Source: Gnetum montanum (Eukaryota > Streptophyta > Gnetopsida > Gnetales > Gnetaceae). From it: a DNA stretch of 64,000 nucleotides. The stretch spans positions 247,740 to 311,739 of the forward strand of contig MNCI01010839.1 of the NCBI GenBank assembly GCA_015680685.1. Direction: 5' to 3'. Below, piece after piece: positions 45,233-60,270 of the stretch. Within the stretch, counting starts at the first letter, position 1. Each line of letters opens with the position of its first letter. Both the position numbers and the translations under genes were made by a program. The notes beneath the pieces are model-generated. The model worked only from the letters and a program-made list of their open reading frames with translations, did no database searches and was not told where the DNA came from.

Positions 45233-46484
45233 GTTGTCTATGGATTTTGGTGGTTAACCCTCATCTAACTACACTAAGACTATGTTGCCAATGTAGATAG
45301 GGCTATCCTCAATGTACACCAAGATGGAAGTAGGTTTTATCTCATTTTTCCTGGGTATTTTACATTTCAAGCTTATTGAAGACTTTGGAAAGGTGTGAAG
45401 TTTAGAATGTGTCATTCTAAAGGCTATTTGTGGTTCTAGGTTTTCATCCTTATCTAACTATTCTAGCTAGCATAGTTGAGATCATCCCTAGCATAGTACC
45501 AAGGTTGGGGTATGATTTGACTTATTTTCAATCAGTTGTTTAACATTTTAAGGCCAAAAAAGACTCCAGCAAGATGTAATGGTCTAGAAATATCAGTTTC
45601 AAGGTTACTTGGAGCATTCAGCTATCATATTCTTATCAACTACACTTGTACTATGCTAGATAGCATAGTTGATGATAGGATTTAGCATAGTTGGTACAAG
45701 ATGGATGATTTTAGTATTTTTTTTGACTAGTTTTGTACAATTTCAAAGTTATCATAGGCTCTAGCTAAGGTTTCAGGCATGGTATGGCTATTCCAGAGAT
45801 GATCAGAAGTCTAGTCAATGGTGGAAGGAATCATCCCTCTTGGGACTACACTACCTAACATAGTTAAGCTCCTAGACAATGTAGTTACCCAAGATAACAA
45901 GTTTTAATATGAAATTTTTCCTTCCTCGATGCTCAAGCATAGGATTCTTTGGGCTTAAACATGACATAGATGGGTGGCTAAGAGGTAGGCTTTTGGAAGT
46001 GGTTGGGTTTTAGAATCCATTTCAAGATCTTTAGAGGCTTAAACCTTAGCATATTTATTACAGAAAAGCCTAAATTCAAGTGTGTTAGGAGTTTTATTGG
46101 CTTGTTAGAGAGATTCCTAGTGGACCCCGTCTCACATTTGAATCATTAAACAAATTGATTTCCCACTAACCCAACATAGTCCCACCTTCTAATTATGATC
46201 ATAAATTTGTGTGGAACTTGTGTGAGTGTTTTTGATAAACCAAGGTTTTCGTGACTAATGCATAATTTTGAGAGTGATTCCCACATTACAATTTTGAAAA
46301 AATCAAACTTCTCACACCACCTCCAATCTATACTACATAGCATCAAAGATTTTATTCTATTATTCACTTTAAATACACCTATATTTATCATAGCCTAGCC
46401 ATTCCACACCAAGGGACAAGCGTAGTTGCTAGAGGGTTTCTAGAAGCTTGAAGATTTTGGTGATTTCTGCATTGTTTATTCAAG
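45233..46484 (+). other. Region upstream of the antisense gene in copy C
   Basis: Non-coding, with scattered ACTATGCTAG/CTAGCATAGTTG motifs (for example near 45460, 45650 and 45855). This motif class also occurs in the C leader and LTR (56940-57150, 58130-58290). TTTAAATACACCTATATTTA near 46370 is a possible core promoter. Confidence 0.5.
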
Positions 46485-49400
46485 ATGTCAAAGAGGAGAG
46501 ATTTCATTAGTAATAATCTATCCTTGGAGGATGCTGACATAGCTACAAGAAGACTCGCTAACCTAACACAACCTCTAAATCATGAAGTATCACTTTCAAT
46601 AACTCCCAGGCACACTATTCTTAGACATTTCATAAGAAATTTGGCTAAAATCTTAGGCATTTTTGCTAGTGTATTCTTGTGTGTTGAGTGGAATTGAATT
46701 TTGTAAAATTATTACATTATATCTAGGCCATTTTTATGAGGTTTCAATGCTACTTTGGTATTGGTATTGGTCTCTGACAAAATTATAAATTTTATTTTAG
46801 TCGTTTCTATGTGTTTTTTGTAATTTCCCACCAAAAAGCAATGCCACTTTTGTATTTTTCTGTGTGAAAATGGCTTGAAATTTTCCATTTTTATGGCTAT
46901 GAGGTTGTAATAAGTTGTTTAAAAGTAAAAATAGTGGTTTAACTACTATATTCTAACTTACAATGAATTTTCTATGAATTTTTTTGTAAGCCAGGGTTTT
47001 TTTAGTGTTTTATTAATTTTTATGTCAACTTTCCAATTTTTTATTTAAAAATGGTTAATAATTTTTGGTTTTTGGGTTTTTGAATTTTAATTTATTTTTT
47101 ATCAATTAAAAATATTTTGAAATCACTAAATTCTAATTTTTAATTGATTCTCTGTGAATTTTTTGTAGACGAGTGTACAATGAAATTTTTATGGTTTTAC
47201 CCCTATGAACATGGATAAGGTTGACACTTAGGAAAGTTTTCTTAGCTGATGTCCCAAATTCCTAGGGATTATTAGAGGCATTAATGAGGTTTTAATATTG
47301 ATTTTATATTTAGCAATTTTTCAAATTTTTTTATATTTTTTATCAAGGAGTTACTATAGCCATTTTCTACAATTTTGTGAAATTTTGCCTAATTTTGTCA
47401 AATTTTGTTAAGGTTTTGGTTTGTTTAAATTTTCTTCAAGCCTAGATGTTGAATTTTTTTTTATTTCTTATGTGTACATAGTCCCTAGACTTAGAAAAAA
47501 AATTTTATTTGTAATTTGTCATTTTAATTCATGTGCACACTACCTTGTACAGTTGTAGTTTTGATTGTTAAAACTAAAAAACTCCCTGGCTGTATAAGTA
47601 GTGTTGGTATGATTCATGAAAACTATGGCTATGTTCAAATATTCCTAAGCTTATCTATATGCTATATTTTATTTCTCAATAGTCACCTAAATTTTTCTAA
47701 AATTTTTAACTAGCACCGCTAGAGTTTTTACTGTAGCTAATTTCACTATTAACTAGGATTTCCAATAAAAATTTTCAAAAACTTCAAGTTGGGATTTTAT
47801 GATTTTTTTATAGGTACAAGATATTTTTCATGGCTCTAATGTTTCTACATAACAATTTTTATTAAATTTCATGCATATTTCACCATAAAACTACTAGTGG
47901 TTGCTAGTAGGTTACTTGGTTCTATCGAGTTGTTATATGCAAATTGTTCATAATTTTGGTTACTGTCTTTTTGGTTCTAAGTGCTAAAAACTATGGATTT
48001 GGTTATGTGATTTAAGTGAAAACATTGACAATGAGGTCACATTGAATTTTTTGGTATATTTCTTCATTTTCGATTATGATTATTCATGGTTGTTGTTGTT
48101 GTGGTTGTATCATGCAGGGCTTTTCTGAAATCCATCTTGGTGGTCATTGAGCTAGTGGGACTTCTCTATTTCATCCACATATTGAGGTCCAACACCCCAC
48201 CTAGAGACATGATCTTGGAGGGTGGCTCCTTATGTTTTTGGCCAAGAACAAAGGAATTCTTGTCATACCTACTCCAAAACTTTAGTGTGATGGTGTGGTC
48301 ACACTTGGCTTTAGAGATAGCATTAGTACTTGTGAAGACCTTAATAACTTACTTGCACATATGATCATTAAGTTCATTTTTGATGATTCTGATACCAATG
48401 TTTAGGGTAAGAAATTTGATAGCATATACACCAGAGGGACACGCAAGTTGTCCAAAATCTAGGATATGCCTAGATTCATCCAATACAATGAAAACAACAC
48501 ACTACTAGTTGGTTAGTGTGCTAACACATTGTTTCAAGATCCTCTTGAAACTATCTACCATTTGGAGGAGTGAGTGTAATATTAATTTTTTTTATTTTAT
48601 TTTGATTTCCTTAGGCTATTTTGGCTTAATGGCCTTTGTTTTGAATTACATGCTTGCAAGTATAGGGTGGATGACCATGGATTTATCAAGAGTGAGCAAC
48701 CCTTGTCAATAGCCCAAATAGTGTTGGGGGTATTTACCAAAGTCCAAGTGATGAGGGTCACTATAATGGAGCAACTCAAGGATGAATTTGGTAGATACAC
48801 CACACATTATGCCAAAGCCTATTGCAGGTGCTTGGCAAACAAGATAGCCCATAGTTGGGGAATCCCCGATTTCAGTGCAAAGATACACATCCCCCTTATT
48901 ATCCCCACATTACATTTACCAAGCAAGAAAAGTAATAATAATTATTGTGTCTATTATATTCTTATATATTTTTTTAATGCTACATCAACATTTTCATGGC
49001 TACATAGTTGTAGGTTATTTAGGCTTTAATTTTTCCAATGGTTTCATTGGTATGGCTATAAGCTTGGATTTAATTAATTACACTTGTTGTTTTTTGGTTT
49101 TATGTAGTGTGCATATGCTTAAGATAATTGGCCTTTTATCATGTTCTAGGGGCTACCTCCTTCTCTAACATCATCTTAATCACTTGAGAACACTTCAAGG
49201 AAACTCTTATCCTCAAGTATGGTGAGGTGGATTCAATGCAATAGTGGTTGGCTAATAAGATGCCTAGAAACATCCAAGAAAACATCGCTAGTGTACATTT
49301 TCTTAATCTTTTCATGGCTCCTAGCCTAACCATCCCTACCCCAGATATGGTGAACATCATCAACTCCTTTAATAAAGGAGTTAAGAAGTTCATCATCCAT

Positions 49401-52120
49401 GTTCATGATGCATCCATCACCCTTTTCATCAATGAATCCACCTTCAATGATCTCTTTGACATCCCTTGTGAGGGGTTGAAGGTTACCAAAGTAGAGAAAG
49501 AGGTGGATCATTAGGAGGAAGTGGAAGAGTGGCTAAACACTCATTATGATCACAAGGGTTTTTTTATATCCAAGTTTTTGGTTGTAGAGGCTAAAGAGGC
49601 ATATTCTTTGTTCCACTTCCAAGTGTTTCCAAAGTTGTTATCACAAGGAAAGATCATGGGCATTGAATAGTCATGGGCCATGAAGAAGGTCTTCACTAAG
49701 GATGCTCAATTTACCTAGGTTGCTCATTTGGTTTTTAGGATACGTGGGGAGATCCTAAAACTCTAGAATAATATTACAATGAAATTTCATATGCACTTTA
49801 CATTTTTCATGGCATATCTAAGGAGTTTTATAGAGTTTCTAGTACTATAGAAGGATGGAAGATGGGTATTCCAAGAACCATTCCAACTTTCTAAGCCTTG
49901 GATGAAACTTATTTATCCCACCATGTAGGCTTAGAACCCACTAGAGGATGTTGGGAAAGCATTATCTATCACCACTAAGCATTTTAGTGGTGTACGTTGT
50001 GATTCTCTTAACAACATGGGGAGAGAACACCATGTAACATGTAGAAATGTTGAAACGTCCAAGGAATTTTGTGCCAAAGTTGAAGGTATAGCTAGAAAAA
50101 AAAATTAAAAGGCATATAATTGAGGAAGCAACACCAGTGATTGAGCAACCTTCCAAGAGATGGTTTGTTGTTAGACTCGGCCAAGCACATAACATGGTCA
50201 TAACTATGTTATAGTTTATTTTATTTTTAAGTTGGTTTGAATTTTATGTTTTATGTTTAAAGGTTATGCCATCATTTTGTTTTAGGAAAAATATTCTAAG
50301 TTATTCTACATTTTTTCTTTATTGTTCTTGTAGAAAAGCAACAAGAACTAGCAACCCAAGCGGTAGTAAAAAAGGTGGAGTAGAAGCACCTAGAGGAGGC
50401 TCTTCTACTATAGAAAAATGATGGGGAACTCTCTAATGCCACAATAGATGCCATTGATGGCTCATTATTAGGTGAACCCCCCCTCCCCACNNNNNNNNNN
50501 NNNNNNNNNNNNNNNNNNNNNNNNNNNNNNNNNNNNNNNNNNNNNNNNNNNNNNNNNNNNNNNNNNNNNNNNNNNNNNNNNNNNNNNNNNNNNNNNNNNN
50601 NNNNNNNNNNNNNNNNNNNNNNNNNNNNNNNNNNNNNNNNNNNNNNNNNNNNNNNNNNNNNNNNNNNNNNNNNNNNNNNNNNNNNNNNNNNNNNNNNNNN
50701 NNNNNNNNNNNNNNNNNNNNNNNNNNNNNNNNNNNNNNNNNNNNNNNNNNNNNNNCCAGGCCCATCATCATCCTGGATGTGACTCTAGTTATCTATGCAT
50801 ATTGTTTCATAAGTTACATTTTGTTGTTTTATGTTTAAGCCTGGTCTTAATTATTAGTTGATTGTTATGCTTTTCATAGTTACTGAGCCTTAGGAAAATG
50901 ATTCAACCTCAACATTTCACATGAAACCATGGGTGGATACTCCTGATAAGAGAAAATTCATATGTGGGATGGTTTAAGACATGATAAATTGGTTTCAATA
51001 AATTTATCTTGATGTTGGTAAGAACTTAGCTTATCTTGCATTCTTAGTTTTATATTATTCATTTAGTTATTTTGTTGTTCATTATTTTTTGGTTTATCTT
51101 GTCATTTATTATTTTTGCATATATCTTATTCTATTATTTTCAATACCTAAGATTAGATGGGATCCTAACCATCCCATTAAGATTGATGCACTACCTAGCT
51201 TGCCATCAAATGTAGAGCATGTTACATAAAATTTATATGAAGGTACCACTAAATGTGGATTTTCATGTGCTAAAACCTTGTGGAAATGCCAATGTTGAAA
51301 TGAGTTCCTATTGAAACAAGTTTAGGAATTAGAAAGAAAAACTAAGAGTTAAGCTAAGGTAATTAAAGATCTTCAAGATCATAAGGGGTTCATGGAATCA
51401 TAATTTTCTAATAGGGATTCCTTGTAAACTAAGGAAATAGCATGGACATATTATTAAGACACCATCCATGGAAAGGTTGCTCTTACTAGCAAGGTCATGG
51501 GGTAGAAGCTACAAATGGACCTACTGACTCGCAAGGCTAGGAAGTGAAGAGATTATTATGTTTGGTTCCTTAAGTGGAGTTGGGCATAAAAAGACCATAA
51601 GAAAAGTATAAGGTGAAACATGAGGCCTATCTTAAGTGTTTGTAGAAGAATTCTACCAAATGGTGCAAGTTGAACTAATTCATGAAGGTGATTTAATCAG
51701 AAAGTATCTTCAAATTATTTGAAAGCTCTTTAACAGTGGCTAATTCTCGAACTCCTTAGGTCTTGACTACTTTTGTAGAGGTGAATACCATCACATTTTT
51801 GCAGGAACCACCTACATGAACTAAGATTAATTAGAAAAACATCCTAATAGATGTTAATCTTGGGAAGGTGGACAAGGCCCATATGACCAAGAACCAAATC
51901 CTCCATCATTTGAAGGTTGGTCTCTAGAGCCTCCCCTTAGAGGATGTCATAGTAGAACCCTCCCTATTTTTCTTATTATTTCATTTTAGTGGGTTTTAAT
52001 TTAGTTTAATTTATAATTTGGCTTCATATTTTGTTGATTACTAATTAGACTTATGTTAGTATGGTACAGGTACCAAGTGACATTGGTGGCCCTAGTGGTG
52101 ATGACAAAAGTGCTCCTTAA
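46485..52120 (+). pseudogene. Antisense spliced gene of copy C, heavily decayed
   Basis: Exon 1 begins with ATG at 46485 and ends at 46609 before a GC donor, giving the same phase as in A and B. A 1.5 kb AT-rich intron follows. Exon 2 is 48118-48570 (FLSYLLQNFSVMVWS; then NNTLLVG near 48500). Later exons are recognised at about 48660-48930, 49151-50070 (LFMAPSLTIP, LFDIPCEGL), 51150-51950 (IRWDPNHPIKID) and 52070-52120 (GGPSGDDKSAP, ending TAA). A gap of 265 N falls inside. Many stops are present. Conserved blocks match B and A across all parts, so this is an old homologue. The FCP1-like catalytic residues are missing here too. Confidence 0.75.
50491..50755. other. Assembly gap (265 N)
   Basis: A run of N within the antisense gene of copy C, near the acidic linker exons. 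Confidence 0.99.
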
Positions 52121-52484
52121 CCACCTTCAATGACACCTTAGCACCTTCAATTGATTATTGTCTTTGGCTAATTTATTCATTATTATTAAACATGTTATTA
52201 TGATGTTGACATTATGATGTTGTTGCTAATGCTAGCCTTTGGTTATTGAGAGATGGTTTATTTTTTTATGTATTATTTAGACTCTTATCATATAATGTGA
52301 CCATGGCTACATGCTACAGATATCTCTATTATTATTATTTTAAAATTAAAATTTTTTTATATGTTTTAATAATTTATTTTTCATATATGTTATAGATTTT
52401 AGTTTTCATTCATGTTATATAAGGCTATGTTGCTTAGCTAGGCAACTAGAATGCAAAAAAGGTTGTAAATGGTGATAAATGTTT
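52121..52484. other. AT-rich 3' flank of the C antisense gene
   Basis: No gene seen. It lies between the antisense-gene stop and the dyad array. Confidence 0.4.
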
Positions 52485-52645
52485 TAGTAGTTTTAGGCCA
52501 TGGTAGGCATTACATATTTATTAGTTTTAGGCTATGGTGGACCTCTATGTTTTAGGCTATGAAAAACATCTATGTTTGCTACTTTTTGGCCTTAGTAGGC
52601 CATGCATTTTTCTAGTTTTAGGTTATGTTAGATCCTACAATTTGA
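52485..52645 (+). repeat. Dyad-motif array between the antisense gene and protease (copy C)
   Basis: About five degraded units with leader TAGTTTTA. The best dyad is GGCC-TTAGTA-GGCC near 52590; GGCC-ATGGTA-GGCA near 52500 is partial. Position and orientation match A (7895-8250) and B (32745-33035). Confidence 0.7.
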
Positions 52646-52979
52646 AAAGAAAATTTTTATGAATTTTTATATTTTTAAAGTTTTTATGGTATTTTTCAAA
52701 TTTTATGTTCTAGAATAGATAAGGCATAAAGGGTAAATTGTAAAGGAGAATAAATTCTAGGTTGTGTGCTAACGTCAAAATAAGGTAAAATAATATAACA
52801 TAAAATGGTACATGCAAATAATGTTTAAACTAAGCTAAGAAGGCTATAGGAAAAGAAGGCTACATGGTTATTGATGCAAGGGCAAGATAATTGATGATAT
52901 AAATCAATTTTTCAAGTATTTCCTAATCTTTGAAAGATTAGGAAAGGTATATGGTCTACTTTACATGATTTTTTACTCC

Positions 52980-53900
52980 CCATTTTCTTCACTAACCATG
53001 TTGAAGAGGAGCTCCTCTCATGGTGCATCCATGGACCCATTATTGTTGACTTCTACCTCTTCTGCTCTATCAAGCTTCTTAACTTCATGGTTAACAATAG
53101 GAGTTTCTTCCTAAAACTTCATTTTGAATCCTTGTTCTATGTCAATGTTGTTAATTGCCAAATAAACTACACTATTGTCATGAATGATTATCTCACCTCC
53201 CTTGTAAGGTAGATGAATTTCTTGGTGGATGGGTGAGGAAACAATTTGTAATGAGCTAGCTAAGGTCTTCCTAAGATGAGATTGAATCCTAGTATCTCTT
53301 CCATCACTAAGAATTTGGTCATTGTGGGGCATTGTTCCCCTACCACAAAGTCTAAAGAAATGGAGTCTTTTACACTAACCCAAGATTAATTAAAGGATTT
53401 AAGAGTAGAAGTTGAAGTATATTGCATATTCTCTATTAGGCCTAAATGTTTAATGATGGTATAAGCTATTACATTAGTTGTCACTCTATCATCAACATGA
53501 ACCCTATGTACCTTGTATTATCCTTTCCTTATGATTATGAAGAAGGGAGCCTTGGTTGTCTTAACATCCTAGGGGTTGTTCCTTACTTCATTATCCCAAA
53601 ACACTAGTGCTATTGACTTCATTTCTTCCTTTGGTGAAGGTCACACCATCACTGCATGGATGGACTCTTCACTAGCAAGTATGTCCTCCCTAATAGGAAT
53701 AGAGATCAACATCTTCACTAATGCTTTGTAGTGTGCAACAAAAGTAATTACAAGTTCATATAGGCTAAGGGAGGTTTTCTTTTGTTTTAGAAATTGCTTG
53801 ATGTATTCCATAGCGTTAAGAAAGTCCTTTTCATTGGTTGTTGACTTCTCATTTTTATTATTCTTGACTTCCTCCATGAACCATACGATGCAAACTTGAT
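52980..53900 (-). pseudogene. Aspartic protease of copy C, decayed
   Basis: The minus strand holds QIVSSPIHQEIHLPYKGGEIIIHD near 53210 in pieces matching the B protease C-terminus, a helical block (LYELVITFVAHYKALVKMLI) near 53760-53700, and TNVIAYTIIKHLGLIE-like sequence near 53450. Active-site residues are degraded. Confidence 0.65.
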
Positions 53901-54054
53901 GCTTTAGTAATTTTGTGTTGGCCTCTTTCCCCTTCCCTTATGGCTTGGGGTCCTCATGTGATTAACTAGTCGAAGCAGCCTAACCATTAGGGCTCATTAG
54001 AATGGATGAGATAGGAGTGGGCTTCTATGAGCCCACCTCCTTTCATGTCTTATC

Positions 54055-56300
54055 CTACTTGTTGTATTTGTTCTTAGGCTTTGACATGGGCTTCATACAT
54101 TGTTTTCTTATGGATTTCTTCTTATTTTTATTTGGTTGAGAAGAAGTCATTACCTTGGCCACTACAGAAGGACATTGTTTAGTTATAAAGGTAGGTTTGA
54201 TTATTGTGGGAGGGGGCACTCTGATCAAGAAAGGCTCCTTGAAAAGTGTTGGTGATGGTATCCTTACAACAAATGGGATCCTTGAACTAGTAAAAGTTAA
54301 AGGGCCCAATTCATTGTGAGGAGGTACTTGAATCATAAATGGCTCCCTCATAGGTCTAAGATTTTGGCTTACATTGAATGCTGCTATAGTATATGGGCTA
54401 TTTTTGGCATTCAATGGGTCCTTATAGACCTACATGGATTGGTTCTAAGGCCTAACTGGGTTAGAAGTATTGAGTACCAACTCATCCTTTCCTATCAGCT
54501 TTTGTAGGTCATTCATTACCGCTAGGCAAAAGTCGATATTATGACTTGGCAGTTGATGGTCGTGGTAGAAATGATCATGCTTGAAGTACTTAGGTATCGA
54601 TGGCTCATTCTTAGTTGTAAGAGTGGTATCTTTGGTTATCTTACATAACTGGTCATGCCTCTTATAGGTATTTTCTATCATTTTTTTATATTGAATTCTC
54701 TCACTCTTTAAAAATTGATCCAAGAGTTTATATGATCTTAGGGGTAATCTAGTGTACCCTGACTAGTATTTTCATTCAAAGTTAGGCCTTGTATTAGTTG
54801 ATGTAGAGGCCCCAAATTTTGATGATTAGTTATTGGTGGTAGGAGCCTTATGTTGATTTTTTTTGGATCAGTATGTGTTTTTGTTTTCTTTGGCCATAGT
54901 GGCTATGGCAGTGTTGTTTTGTCTTCCCTTCTCCTTATTCTTCCGTATGTGTTGGTTCTTGTACACCACATAGGTAAGGTCATGACTAGCATTAGTGGCA
55001 TCCTCTATGTTCTTGGTTTGAGAAAAGGCTTGACTGAGTGACCATGAGTCTACATAGTAAATTGTTAACTCAATAAAGTTATTAACTACCCCCTTGAATA
55101 TGGAAAGAAGCTGATTCTTAGCTATTGGATTTGTAATCTCATTGAAAAGAGCATTCCATCATTGTATAAACTTTTGTACGAGTTCAAGAGGTCCCTATTG
55201 ACCTTCATTAATTAGTCAAGAATCATGTCAAGTTTTAATTTGTACTTGAAACAATTAATGAATTATGATATTCAATCTTGAAATGAGGATATAGATCCTC
55301 TTAGCAATACACAATACTAGTCCAAGGCTTTACCAGTAAGGGACATAGGGAAAATCCACATTATGGTATGTTTCCATGCTTGCAATAACAAACACTCAAA
55401 ATGAAAGGTTATAATATGGGAATTCAAGGCCCCTTCTTCATTGTACTTAGTGAATTGAGGTATGGGAATTCCTAAAGAAAAAAGTATCTATGGAACATTA
55501 AGACTAATGGAATTATCCTCATAGAAGCTCATTATTTTGACTGTGTTGATTGTCAAAGCTTTAAGCTTTTGTAACTCTTCTATAAGATCCTAGATCATTT
55601 GCAATGCTTGACCCAAGCCTTGGAGCATTTTAGTGGTTTGGAGCTCTATACATAAGCTTATGGTATTATTTGAGAGATTTGTGACCGCGCGATGGGTTGT
55701 GGCACAAAAGGGATAGATTTGGTCATCATGGTCATAGGAGGACCAAAAAAATGAAAAAGAGGTTCGAGCAGTTATTTGGGGAACAAAAGGTATGAATGGT
55801 GTATGTGATCCTTAGCTCACTTGCAATTTCACTGTGGGGCTTACTAGCATGGAGAAGGGATGATCAATGGTGAAGATCATCAATGTTGGTTGTGCAAACC
55901 ATGGCTACATGGCAAAAGGCACAAAGGAAGACAAGGAGGCTAATTGAGATGCAGATTGCACCTAGTGTGTTGATATGATAGGTGTGGACTCAAACATGGT
56001 AGGTAGGGAACATGGAAGATAAAGGTTGAGAGACTTGCCCTATAAAATAGGTACAAGAGATCAAAGTGAATGTTATTACTTATGGAGCCAACTATTGGAA
56101 GAGGCTACCTAGGAAGTTATCCAATTTAGGCTCAGCTTCAAACTCATCATAATCCTCATGTTCGCTCTCCAAGTTGAATTCCTCATTTTTCACATCCATC
56201 TTAGTTATTTGTGAGAGTATACATGCATGATCATCATTCAATGATATTTTGTCATAGGAAGAGGATATATACTCTTTTCCATTATGGTAAATCAACTAAT
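54055..56300 (-). pseudogene. Gag of copy C, decayed
   Basis: The zinc-knuckle region (HDHFYHDHQLPSHNIDFCLA, near 54590) has lost its first cysteine. Downstream are repeats EPFMIQVPP, IPFVVRIPS and EPFLIRVPP (54380-54210), the same linker pattern as in B. The capsid part (55480-55150) survives only as fragments such as LVQKFIQ-like and LLGKALD-like pieces. The N-terminus is acidic and serine-rich (56295-56092). Confidence 0.65.
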
Positions 56301-57379
56301 ATTCATGCTTGGCTTTACCCTTTCCATGTGGAATGAGCAAGTTAGCTTAGATCTTGGTGCAGATATAGTTGTAATGTTCTTTGCTAAGCACAACAAAATC
56401 TAGGCTTTATCTCCTTTGTCTAAGTGAGTGTCTACACTCAGCCATAGTACAGTCTTTTAGGACATAAACCCTCACTACATCCTAACCAGATGTCATATCT
56501 ATCATGTTGATGGGAAAAATTGTTGACTTGATAAAAGGCATTATCAAGTATGTTAATTTGATTTCTCTTAATAGATCAAATAAAAATTCCAACAAGTGGA
56601 ATTGCCCAAGGTGCAAAATTTTATGACTAGAAAATGGTATACACTACAATCATAGGTGTAGTGTAGGTTGTAGCAATAGTGATGCACACTACACTTAGGA
56701 AAATGAAAAAAATTTTGGTGTTGGAAGGACCAACTACATTGGCCTTGCAAGTAAGATCTACATTGGAGGGTGTGTAATAGATCATTGTATTACCCATCCA
56801 ACTATGTTATAGGTGCTTGGATATGGTTTTGCCTAGTAAAATCAAGTTAAAAATATTCCTCCTTAAAGGAGGTGCACTAGTTTTGGAAGAATAAAATATA
56901 AAATTTTTGATTTACCAAGGACCTCGATGCAGTCCTAGAAGTGTCTATGCTAGCTTTCTACAAAATTACACAACAAAAGAATTTGGGTGGTTTTATGAAT
57001 CTACACTAGCCCATAGATCTTACATATAAATTCCAATAGGTAGAAGTTGCATATTTCAATGTAGACTATGCTGGTTTCAAAGAATCCAGAAACTACTATG
57101 AAAATACTGTAGAAATCCAAATCACCTACAACAACTATGTTGGATATTAATTATGGGGAATTGAACACCAATGTTCTAATGTAGATATTTGTAAGTTTTA
57201 GAGTTTAAAATGTGGAAGATTTAATTTTGGAAAATGTTTGGGTAGAGAATTTAGGCAAATATCCTCCTTCTAATGCCATAGAACTTTAGCATGTGCAAAT
57301 TTCAATTGCTAGAAAAACCAGAAATTCCAAGCACAATAGTTTTGAACTTGAATCCTAAGGGCCTCCAAGAGAGAGAATC
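56301..57379 (-). other. 5' leader of copy C
   Basis: Non-coding, AT-rich, with CTACACTAG/ACTATGCTGG motifs. The primer-binding site is not identified. Confidence 0.4.
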
Positions 57380-58575
57380 CAAGGTGCCCTAGATAGTTTG
57401 GCCAATCATCCAAGGACTTGAAGAATGTAGACAGAGATAAAAGATGAAAATGAAATTGTAGATTCAATTTTAAATAAACACAAAAATTAAACTTAAAATG
57501 AATTCTGTGTAAAAAATGAACTATAAACTTTATTAAAATAGAAAGATGCTTAAAGTATAACATTCAAAGGAATATAAATTATGTACTCAAATGAAAAAAA
57601 CCTTGCTCAGATAGAGCTTGAAGAGCTTGAAGCCCATTGGAGCTAGAAAATTGTGTTTTATAGTTAAAGTCCATGATCCAAGTACTTCCCAACTCCAATT
57701 ACTAAGAACTTCTTGCTAGTTTTTACTTGAATCTGCAACTTTAGTTACTAGTGATGTAAATGATGATGCTTAACTCTTATTCCAATGGTACTACACTGGG
57801 AGTCTCTAATGCTCAAGTAGATACTAATCTACTCCAAAATTCCTACAAATAAAAAATGGGTTTAAAGTGCTCAAGGATGCAAAGGTTGTGAGGTTGCCAA
57901 AAAATGTTCAGAATTTGAATAATGTGTTTAAGTTTGGCTTTCATAGGCTATAAGATTGTTGACTTTAGACTACAAATTTCTATAATGATTGTTCAAAAAT
58001 TGGTGTTTTTTCTAGGTGTAACAAGACATAATTCTCAACATAGTTGTCCATTTGTGCAACTTTTAATACCCCAAGATCATCAAAACTACACCAAATACTA
58101 AAATAGTAAATGGACTTTTGTTACTATGTTGGCCTTGGAGAGCTACTCTAGCATTGTTGAAATCTACTAAAAAATATGGTGACTACACTAGTCATGTGAA
58201 GATTACTAAGAATTTGTGATGACTATGTTGGTCATGCTATAGCTATTAGAAATTATGATGACTACGCTAGCCCTCGTTAGGAAAAAGAAAAACCCAACAA
58301 CTCCAACACTAGGTGTGTGTAGCTCAAGCGTAGTAAAGGCCATTACCATCATAAAACCCAATAAATTACCAAATTTGGTAGTTTCCAATGCATTTTCAGC
58401 CCTTCCAAGCTAAAATATACACATGAAATTACTTTTCTCACTTGGGAAGTGAGGCAATAGCAACTTATGAGGTGTTTTTCAACCTCAAAAAGTTAGAGTA
58501 TGCAAGATTGCAGCTCATGGGCCACAAACCTTACATTTACAATAAAATCTTATCCCAAATTGTGTGGTGAAGATT
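57380..58575 (-). repeat. 5' LTR of copy C
   Basis: The end near 57380-57430 carries AACTATCTAGGGCACCTTGGATTC on the minus strand, equivalent to the LTR ends of Z and A. The start near 58575 (minus CTTCACCACACAATTTGGG) matches the U3 sequence of F (60261 onward) and of the repeats near 61730 and 62060, including the block ending CTCATAAG...CCTCACTTCCCAAG. Boundaries are approximate. Confidence 0.65.
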
Positions 58576-58680
58576 ACAAGTTATAACATGAATTTTCTTG
58601 GTGATTTTTCAATTTCTTTTACAAGTAGAAATCAAAAAATTAATATTAACAACCTTTACAACCCATAACAAGTGAGCCTG

Positions 58681-60192
<1,512 letters not shown>

Positions 60193-60270
60193 GTGGTGTT
60201 TTGCATTCTTTGTCAATGTCTCTTCGGTCAGTTCTCAAAACATCAACAAAGAGGGACGAATGAAAAACCA
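60193..60270 (+). repeat. Inverted repeat at the polypurine tract/LTR junction (copy F)
   Basis: Left arm GTGGTGTTTTGCATTCTTTG, right arm CAACAAAGAGGGACGAATGAAAAACCAC. The purine tract ACAAAGAGGGACGAA precedes TG at 60261. Confidence 0.7.

Larger units (their letters stand above)
45233..58575 (-). mobile_element. Copy C: AT-rich Tat-like element with gag, protease and antisense gene but no pol
   Basis: In minus orientation: 5' LTR (57380-58575), leader, gag, linker repeats, protease, dyad array, then the antisense gene on the plus strand and its upstream region. The 3' part, where RT to integrase would lie, is missing. The junction with element E is at 45233. It is more diverged and more AT-rich than A or B. 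Confidence 0.7.
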
